Assembly (NCBI GenBank): GCA_031277435.1
Contig: JAITMI010000351.1
Location: forward strand, 1 to 11,401
Direction: 5' to 3'
Length of the DNA stretch: 11,401 nucleotides
From: Pseudomonadales bacterium
GTDB lineage: Bacteria > Pseudomonadota > Gammaproteobacteria > Pseudomonadales > Pseudohongiellaceae
In this document: piece after piece, positions 6,932-11,401 of the stretch
Layout of the letters: each line of letters starts with the position of its first letter
How positions within the stretch are numbered: position 1 is the first letter of the stretch
The notes under the pieces: generated by a model
What the model saw: only the letters and a program-made list of their open reading frames with translations
The model's database searches: none
Told to the model about the DNA's origin: nothing
Position numbers and translations under genes: made by a program

Positions 6932-7522
6932 TCAACGCACATCTTGCAATTCCCCGCCAATATCCCGCGCCAACTGGTCGAGCAATTCGCGTAGTTGGCG
7001 CACCGCTTGCGGGTAGCCGTCGTCGCGCAGGGCTTGGCGTAAATTGAATTCACGGTTCAATACTTCCCTGCCCGCCGCTACGTCTACGATTTGATAACGT
7101 CCGCCGGCCACGACTTCGCTGGAATCGGTGGCGTGGAAGGCGTCGAGATAGAGGCGCAAGGCGTAGGTGGGCGCGGGCACGAAATCGCTGCCGCGCAGGA
7201 AATAGCGGTAATTGGGCGCTGCGGCGCGCAGGGAGCGGAGCAGGGCTTCGGGCACCGCCACGTCGAGACCTTCGGCCCACAGGTGGCTGCGTGATACTTG
7301 CAACTGATTATCGCCTTGCTGCAATACCAGACCCGATTGTTCCAGATATTCGGCCAGCGTGATGCTTTCCAGCACCAGCGCGGGCACGCTCGGGTCCACT
7401 GGCGCGGCGCTGGCGCCATCGCGGCCATTGAGCAAGTAATAACTAAGCTGTACCGGTTCGACGTTGATGCAGGCGCCAAGCAGCGCGCTCAATGACAAGG
7501 CCAGGGCAAGGCGGGCGTTCAT
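6932..7522 (-). CDS. pqiC: PqiC, ABC-type/MCE transport auxiliary lipoprotein
   Basis: This 196-residue protein is the lipoprotein member of the PqiABC lipid-transport system. Its signal peptide ends in a clear lipobox (LLGAC, with the modified Cys at 18), predicting attachment to a membrane by lipid. E. coli PqiC sits in the outer membrane, where it docks the PqiB needle. The mature part starts with the family pattern SYYLL (27-31), followed by PALVLESITLAEYLEQSGLV (47-66), typical of the DUF330/YmbA fold that binds a partner strand. The ATG overlaps the pqiB stop by four bases (ATGA), so translation is probably coupled. It is the last gene of the operon. No clear intrinsic terminator is seen immediately after it; a hairpin-rich repeat follows about 80 bases downstream. 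Confidence 0.9.
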   Translation of the reverse strand: MNARLALALSLSALLGACINVEPVQLSYYLLNGRDGASAAPVDPSVPALVLESITLAEYLEQSGLVLQQGDNQLQVSRSHLWAEGLDVAVPEALLRSLRAAAPNYRYFLRGSDFVPAPTYALRLYLDAFHATDSSEVVAGGRYQIVDVAAGREVLNREFNLRQALRDDGYPQAVRQLRELLDQLARDIGGELQDVR

Positions 7523-9252
7523 GGCTGTTTCCTCACAGGCTGCGCTTCGGCTGGCGGCGGCTCGGAGAACAAGAGCCTGCTGGGGCGCTGGCGCAGTTCT
7601 TCCGCCAGCGGGCGAAATTCATTCATCAGGTCGGTTACGGCGTTCAAGGTGCGCTGGATGTCGCGCGTGGCGCTCGATTCGGCGGAATAGGTATCGGCCA
7701 AGGTTTGCAGCGCGCTCAAGGTGGCGTCGAGCTGCCCCACCAGCGCGGTGCTGCGTTCGCTGGCCATGAGATCCTGAGTGGATTCGAGCAAACTTTGCAT
7801 CTGTTCCAGTGAAGTGGCGGCTTGGCGGGTGAGTTCGCTGATGCCATCGAGCGCGTTTTCAACCGGTAGTTCATTAAGTTTGACCAGCAAGGCTTCGATA
7901 CTGTTGGTGAAGCGGCTGATCGAGCCGTGGTCGGTGGGGATTATCGCGAGGCCGTCAAAATAATCCAGCTCGTCGCGCGCGATATTATTTTGGTATTGTA
8001 GTTCCACTTGCTGCTGCCCCACCAGAAAATTGCGTGAGCCGATGGTGGCGGTGAGGCCGGCGCGAATCCAGTTTTCGATGTCGGCGCGGGCGCGCGCGGC
8101 GCCGTCGGAGGTATCGGGCAGGCCGAGGCGGGCGGGCTGAATTTCGATCAGGATCGGCAGTTGCAGGCTGCGGTCGAGCAGGTTGCGGCCTTCGGGAATG
8201 TTGTCGGTGTCCACCACGCGGCCCACTGGCAGGCCGCGGTACATCACGCGCGAATCTTCGCTGAGGCCGCCCACGCCCACGCTGTCGCTCACCATGATCC
8301 AGTAGCGCAGGCTTTGCTGATATTGGTGATCTTCGATTTCGGCGCGGCTGCCGTACACGTAGAATTCGGTTTGCACGTTGACCGTGTCGCTGAGCGTAAC
8401 GCCCGGCGGATTGGCGAAGGACACCCCGCCCGAGAGCAGCGAATCCAAAGTGCCGGTTTCCAGGCGCACGCCGTCGCTGGTCAGTTCGGCCTGTACGCCG
8501 CTGGTTTTCCAAAAGCGCGTTTGCGGCACGATGAGTTCGTGGAACGGTGCTTCAATAAAGGCGTCGTAATAGGTGCGGCCATCCTCAAAGTCGTAACGCA
8601 CGTCTTCGATCTGGCCTACGTCGCGGCCTTGGTAATGCACGTGATCGCCTTCGGCAAACGAAAAATCACCGTCGGCCACCAGCGTGATGCGCAGCCCCGG
8701 CGTGCCGATGGGGGTGAGCGGCGGTTTGTCGAGGCCGGTGAATTCGCTGCTCATGCGCCGCGCGCCGCCGGGGGCGAATTCGATGTATTGGCCGGAAATC
8801 AAGGTATTGAGCCCCGATACGCCGGCCAGCGACACGATCGGCTGCACTACCCAAAAACGCGAATTTTCGGCCAAGAGGCCGCGGAAATTGCCGTGAATGC
8901 GCGCGGTGACGATGACGCCATCGAGCGTGTCGTTGAGCGTGACGTCCTCCACTTGCCCCACTTCCACATCGAGCGTCTTGATCAAGGTGCGGCCCGCTTC
9001 GATGCCCGCGCCGCTTTTGAAATGGATCGTCACCAGGGGGCCGCGGCCACGGTAATTGTCGAAGGCCATGCCGAGCGCCACCAGCAAGGTCACCAGTGGA
9101 ATCAGCCACAGCCCGGAAATGCGCCGCGGGCGGCGGATGCGCGCGGGGGCCGCGCCGTTTTGTTCTGAGATTTTTGTTTCAGAATTCTGGTTTGCGGAGC
9201 CGTTGTTTGTGGAGCTATTGTTTGTGGAACTATTGTTTTCAGGGCTACTCAT
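7519..9252 (-). CDS. pqiB: PqiB, MCE-domain intermembrane lipid-transport protein
   Basis: This 577-residue protein has one N-terminal membrane segment (about 47-64), three MCE domains (about 72-163, 187-280 and 317-421) and a long helical tail (about 448-560), the layout of E. coli PqiB (546 residues). In E. coli the protein forms a hexamer whose stacked MCE rings and helical needle bridge the periplasm and carry lipids between the membranes. MCE cues include VTIHFKSGAGIEAGRT near 74-89 and VMYRGLPVGRV near 336-346. I start at the ATG at 9252 and not at an upstream in-frame codon inside pqiA, since the extra residues look like pqiA shadow. The start overlaps the end of pqiA by eight bases. 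The N-terminal cytoplasmic tail is low complexity with about three NNSST repeats, making it longer than usual. Confidence 0.93.
   Translation of the reverse strand: MSSPENNSSTNNSSTNNGSANQNSETKISEQNGAAPARIRRPRRISGLWLIPLVTLLVALGMAFDNYRGRGPLVTIHFKSGAGIEAGRTLIKTLDVEVGQVEDVTLNDTLDGVIVTARIHGNFRGLLAENSRFWVVQPIVSLAGVSGLNTLISGQYIEFAPGGARRMSSEFTGLDKPPLTPIGTPGLRITLVADGDFSFAEGDHVHYQGRDVGQIEDVRYDFEDGRTYYDAFIEAPFHELIVPQTRFWKTSGVQAELTSDGVRLETGTLDSLLSGGVSFANPPGVTLSDTVNVQTEFYVYGSRAEIEDHQYQQSLRYWIMVSDSVGVGGLSEDSRVMYRGLPVGRVVDTDNIPEGRNLLDRSLQLPILIEIQPARLGLPDTSDGAARARADIENWIRAGLTATIGSRNFLVGQQQVELQYQNNIARDELDYFDGLAIIPTDHGSISRFTNSIEALLVKLNELPVENALDGISELTRQAATSLEQMQSLLESTQDLMASERSTALVGQLDATLSALQTLADTYSAESSATRDIQRTLNAVTDLMNEFRPLAEELRQRPSRLLFSEPPPAEAQPVRKQP
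9193..9237 (-). repeat. pqiB: 15-bp tandem repeat encoding NNSST in the PqiB tail
   Basis: Three 15-bp units (9237-9223, 9222-9208, 9207-9193) encode NNSST, NNSST and the diverged NNGSA at residues 6-20 of PqiB. Since 15 is a multiple of three, copy-number changes would alter tail length without breaking the frame. The region lies before the membrane segment, so it should be a flexible cytoplasmic tail. Confidence 0.7.
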
Positions 9253-10480
9253 GAGCTGCCTCGGAGGAAGTCCAGAACACGCGCGGATCGAGGCTGTGCG
9301 CGGCCAGCATGGTGAACCATACCATGCCGCCAAACGCCAGCGCCGCCGGGCCGGGCACCACGTTCATCAGGTTGCCCATTTGAATCAAGGCGGCCAGAAA
9401 ACCCACCACGAACACATCCACCATCGACCAGCGCCCGACGAATTCGGTGAAGCGGTACACGCTGGTGGCGGCGGCGGGCGATAGCAAACCGCGATGCCGC
9501 TGGCACAGCGCCAAGGCGGCGATCGCCACGAATTTGGCCGGCGGCACCAGGAGGCTGGCGATGAAGATGATGCTGGCGATCATATAGGACTGATTGTCCC
9601 ACAACAGCGCCACGCCGCCGGCGATGGTGGAATCGATGCTGCCGCCCACCTGCGTGGTGCGCATGATGGGCAGGAGGTTGGCTGGTATGTAGAAGATCAG
9701 GCCGGTGAGCCATAGGCTCCAGCAGCGTTGCAACGAACTTCTTCCCCCGCTTGCGGGGGAAGGTTGGGATGGGGGCGTGGTGGTGTCGAGGCCCCCTCCC
9801 CAACCCTCCCCCGCTTGCGGGGGAGGGTTGGGCCCGGTGGAAGGAGAGGGTTGGCGCAACAAGCGCCGAATACTCAGCCCAAGCTGATACTGATCCATCT
9901 GCGCCAGCGACAGCACCAAAAATAGAATGAACAATCCATAAAACCAGAACGACGGCCCCAGGCTCACCTGCGCCATCTTGGCGATTTTGACCATGCTGAT
10001 AAGAACGCTGAGAAAGAAAATCTCCGCCATGTTCCAGGCGCGCACGAAGGTGATGAAGCGCAGTAGCGCGACGCTGTAAGCGCCGGCCTTGCCGAGTTCG
10101 AGGCTGAGCGCCAGGGCGCCGAGCGCCAACAGAAAGCTTAGCGGCAAGCCGATCACCACCACGCACATGAAGGCGGCCAGCGTCCATTCGTGCAGGGTGA
10201 ACAGGGTGGAAATGGTCTCGCTCAGCGTCAGGTCGCGCTCAATGCCGGTGCTGACCAGATCGATGAAGTCAAACGCCAGGCTGGCGCCCAGGCAGATCAA
10301 GGCGCTGAGGCAAAACGCCACGATGCGCACGTTGGCCTGGCGCCGCCGGTGGCTCAACACGCAGCCGCAGCGCGGGCATTCCGCGCGCCGGCCTTCCATC
10401 AGCCCGCCAAGGTCCACCACCAGGCCGCATTCGTGGCACGGCAGGCAGGTGTCGGGCAAGGGCTGAGCGGCGGCATCCAT
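9245..10480 (-). CDS. pqiA: PqiA, inner-membrane protein with a repeat-filled central linker
   Basis: This 411-residue protein is close in length to E. coli PqiA (417). The first half has a zinc ribbon (C15-x2-C18 and C35-x2-C38) followed by several membrane segments and the family motif WNMAEIFFLSVLISMVKI (149-166). The second half has SLQRCWSLWLTGLIFYIPAN (249-268), then LLPIM, and FVGRWSMVDVFVVGFLAALI (348-367), matching the second PqiA domain. E. coli PqiA has another cysteine cluster between the halves. Here residues about 210-247 are low-complexity Pro/Gly/Ser sequence encoded by a palindromic DNA repeat, and no CxxC pair exists in the second half. PqiA is thought to deliver or receive lipid for the PqiB bridge. 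The start is ATG at 10480 and the end overlaps pqiB. The frame is intact, so the protein may still work. Confidence 0.9.
   Translation of the reverse strand: MDAAAQPLPDTCLPCHECGLVVDLGGLMEGRRAECPRCGCVLSHRRRQANVRIVAFCLSALICLGASLAFDFIDLVSTGIERDLTLSETISTLFTLHEWTLAAFMCVVVIGLPLSFLLALGALALSLELGKAGAYSVALLRFITFVRAWNMAEIFFLSVLISMVKIAKMAQVSLGPSFWFYGLFILFLVLSLAQMDQYQLGLSIRRLLRQPSPSTGPNPPPQAGEGWGGGLDTTTPPSQPSPASGGRSSLQRCWSLWLTGLIFYIPANLLPIMRTTQVGGSIDSTIAGGVALLWDNQSYMIASIIFIASLLVPPAKFVAIAALALCQRHRGLLSPAAATSVYRFTEFVGRWSMVDVFVVGFLAALIQMGNLMNVVPGPAALAFGGMVWFTMLAAHSLDPRVFWTSSEAAHE
9741..9854. repeat. Palindromic GC-rich repeat block inside pqiA
   Basis: The block contains a 10-bp perfect stem with a TT loop (CTTCCCCCGC at 9741-9750 against 9753-9762) and a 16-bp perfect stem with a TT loop (9799-9814 against 9817-9832). 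Both centre on the same CCCCCGC-TT-GCGGGGG core. The flanks 9762-9776 and 9791-9805 are also near-perfect inverses of each other around a 14-base spacer, so the two copies are related as an inverted pair. A further partial match (GGAGAGGGTTGG) ends near 9854. This kind of CCCTCCCCC...GGGGGAGGG repeat usually lies between genes. Here it is read through in the pqiA frame without a stop. No transposase is associated with it. Confidence 0.9.
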
Positions 10481-10574
10481 GGGGCGGGCGGTTCCTGGTC
10501 CTGGTTCCTATAGGAGAAGCAGGCGGAATTTTGCCCGAGCGCGGGCTTTGACGATAGAGGAAAGAGCGGGCGGC

Positions 10575-10901
10575 TCACGGCACGATGCCGAAAAACACCG
10601 CCAGCGAGCGGGTGACGGCCAGCATCTGTGCGTCGCTGAGCGAACCAAAGACGGCGCCGAGTTTATCCCGCCGCAGCGTCATTGCCTTGTCCACCTGTAC
10701 TTGCGAGGGCAGGAGCAGGCCGTTGGTGGCGCCGGGCTGCACGGTGATGCGCAGTAGCGGCGCGTCCACCAGCGTGCTGGACAGCAGCAATACCGTGACC
10801 GTTGCACTGAGGTTGAATTGATCGGCCTGAATCACCAGCGCCGGGCGGGGTTTGCCAAAGTCGCCCTGCAGGGCGACGCTCACCAGGTCGCCGCGTTTCA
10901 T
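10575..10901 (-). CDS. MazF/PemK-family toxin
   Basis: This 108-residue protein fits the MazF/PemK toxin family (E. coli MazF is 111 residues), which are mostly sequence-specific mRNA-cutting ribonucleases. The opening KRGDLVSVALQGDFGKPRPA (2-21) is the family's N-terminal pattern, with the G-D and K-P-R-P loop that helps form the active site. It is followed by LVIQAD and a mid-protein VTVLLLSST strand-turn, where the family's catalytic Thr/Ser lies. LPSQVQVDKAMTLRRDKLG (64-82) matches the C-terminal consensus. The ATG overlaps the stop of the antitoxin gene by four bases, so the toxin is translated coupled to and after its antitoxin. pqiA begins 94 bases downstream on the same strand. The target sequence cannot be inferred. 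Family call is firm. Confidence 0.9.
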   Translation of the reverse strand: MKRGDLVSVALQGDFGKPRPALVIQADQFNLSATVTVLLLSSTLVDAPLLRITVQPGATNGLLLPSQVQVDKAMTLRRDKLGAVFGSLSDAQMLAVTRSLAVFFGIVP

Positions 10902-11122
10902 TTGGCATTCAGGAGGTCGTTGAGCGCGGCCTCCAGAAAGTCTTGCAGTTCGCTATCGGCGGCATCGGCGGCGGCTGCCAGGGCGGATTGCCGGCGGCAT
11001 TCTTCCGCAAAGCCAGGTTGCCGGGTATCGGGCACCCAAATCTGCACCGGGCGCAAACCGGCGGCCCGGAGGGCGGCGCGGCGTTTTTGTACGCGCTGAC
11101 TAACGGATGCGGGCTGTGCCAT
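10898..11122 (-). CDS. MazE-type antitoxin (DUF3018 family)
   Basis: This is a 74-residue protein of the DUF3018 antitoxin family, partner of the MazF toxin encoded directly downstream. The motif GLRPVQIWVPDTRQPGFAEE (22-41), followed by RRQS, is the family hallmark. The basic N-terminal region (VQKRRAALR, 11-19) probably binds DNA, and the acidic C-terminal helix (SELQDFLEAALNDLL) probably wraps the toxin. I start at the ATG at 11122 because it has a good GAGAGGAAG ribosome site; an upstream in-frame ATG at 11206 would add 28 residues unlike the family. The complex is expected to repress its own promoter, and a 12-bp palindrome lies about 50 bases upstream. Overlap with the toxin is four bases. 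Confidence 0.88.
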   Translation of the reverse strand: MAQPASVSQRVQKRRAALRAAGLRPVQIWVPDTRQPGFAEECRRQSALAAAADAADSELQDFLEAALNDLLNAK

Positions 11123-11170
11123 GGGCTTCCTCTCTCGGTAGCGCTTCGCGCGGTTTTTGAGATCGCTCAC

Positions 11171-11182
11171 GTTACATGTAAC
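11171..11182. promoter_or_regulatory. Palindrome upstream of the antitoxin gene, possible operator
   Basis: GTTACATGTAAC is a perfect 12-bp palindrome 49 bases before the antitoxin start. Toxin-antitoxin complexes usually autorepress through palindromes near their promoter, so this is a plausible operator. I could not place a convincing -35/-10 pair for the minus strand around it, so the role stays tentative. Confidence 0.45.
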
Positions 11183-11264
11183 AATCCGTAAAGACAAGCC
11201 TCCCAAAAAAAAGGGGCGATGACAACAAAATTTGACATAAGTTCAACAAATTCTTGATCCGGAA

Positions 11265-11293
11265 TAGACATGCTCCGCTTGCACCTTTATAGT
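11265..11293 (+). promoter_or_regulatory. Sigma70-like promoter for the gene at the right edge
   Basis: TAGACA (11265-11270, five of six matches to the -35 consensus) and TATAGT (11288-11293, five of six to the -10 consensus) are exactly 17 bases apart. Transcription would start near 11300, giving a leader of about 85 bases before the ATG at 11385. Confidence 0.6.
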
Positions 11294-11316
11294 CAAGGGG
11301 CATTACCTAAAACCAA

Positions 11317-11346
11317 GAAGTAGAAGTAGAAGTAGAAGTAGAAGTA
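11317..11346 (+). repeat. Five GAAGTA hexamer repeats in a predicted leader
   Basis: Five perfect consecutive GAAGTA units lie between the predicted promoter and the ribosome site of the gene starting at 11385. They end 38 bases before the ATG. Perfect short tandem repeats are prone to slipped-strand copy-number change. Here they would alter leader length or structure and not a reading frame. Confidence 0.9.
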
Positions 11347-11384
11347 CAACAACTTTTCTTAATGCTACAAAGAGGGGACTCTTC

Positions 11385-11401
11385 ATGTTCAAACGCTCCA
11401 C
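11385..11401 (+). CDS. Start of an unidentified gene, truncated by the window
   Basis: An ATG at 11385 opens a frame reading MFKRS before the window ends. It is supported by a strong AGAGGGG ribosome site (11371-11377) at 7-base spacing and by an upstream sigma70-like promoter. The basic start would suit a signal peptide, but five residues are too few to say. A weak hairpin (AAGAG-GGGA-CTCTT, 11370-11383) places most of the ribosome site in its stem and loop. Confidence 0.6.

Noticed and set aside
6700..7053. A 117-codon minus-strand frame between yaiI and pqiC
   Set aside because: Its translation runs through the inverted-repeat element and the pqiC end. It is repeat-derived, with no family match.
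8161..9168. A 335-codon open frame on the plus strand opposite pqiB
   Set aside because: It is antisense to a clear MCE protein. Its translation is rich in His/Ala/Val without domains, typical of a shadow frame in GC-rich DNA.
10533..10546. GCCCG/CGGGC hairpin between the toxin and pqiA as a terminator
   Set aside because: The stem is only five pairs, and no T-run follows in the minus-strand direction of transcription.

Overview
The window is GC-rich, densely coded DNA. It looks like a chromosomal segment from an environmental gammaproteobacterium or a close relative. The reasons are a pqiABC operon in the Escherichia coli gene order, a YaiI-family gene, Tat- and Sec-exported proteins with c-type heme motifs, and a MazEF-type pair whose antitoxin is of the DUF3018 class. 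The lineage is inferred from gene content only. I see no phage, transposase, CRISPR array, rRNA or tRNA.

Left part, plus strand (2-6223). A truncated DUF1588/DUF1585 heme protein (2-400), a Tat-exported DUF1552 protein (429-1748) and an exported ankyrin-repeat protein (1745-3283) form a tight operon of unknown function, probably acting in the periplasm. A divergent relative of 3-methyladenine DNA glycosylase I follows (3349-4050). Its last codons run into three 44-bp tandem repeats rich in inverted repeats (4037-4182). Next come an exported single-heme protein of unknown function (4263-5591) and a membrane-anchored thermonuclease-family protein (5624-6223).

Middle and right part, minus strand (6246-11122). 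Read in the direction of transcription, from right to left, this holds a mazE/mazF-type toxin-antitoxin pair (11122-10575), then pqiA (10480-9245), pqiB (9252-7519) and pqiC (7522-6932) with overlapping ends. The last gene is yaiI (6695-6246), which converges on the nuclease gene. The Pqi proteins should form an inner-to-outer membrane lipid-transport bridge. An inverted-repeat element with covarying hairpins (6756-6849) lies between pqiC and yaiI.

Right edge, plus strand. A sigma70-like promoter (11265-11293) and a leader with five GAAGTA copies precede the first codons of a gene that runs off the window (11385).

The most striking observation is in pqiA. A palindromic repeat (about 9741-9854) sits in frame between the two PqiA halves, where E. 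coli PqiA carries its second zinc ribbon. Here that linker has no cysteines. The exported heme/DUF1552/ankyrin genes with the downstream heme protein are the best candidate for a poorly described functional system.
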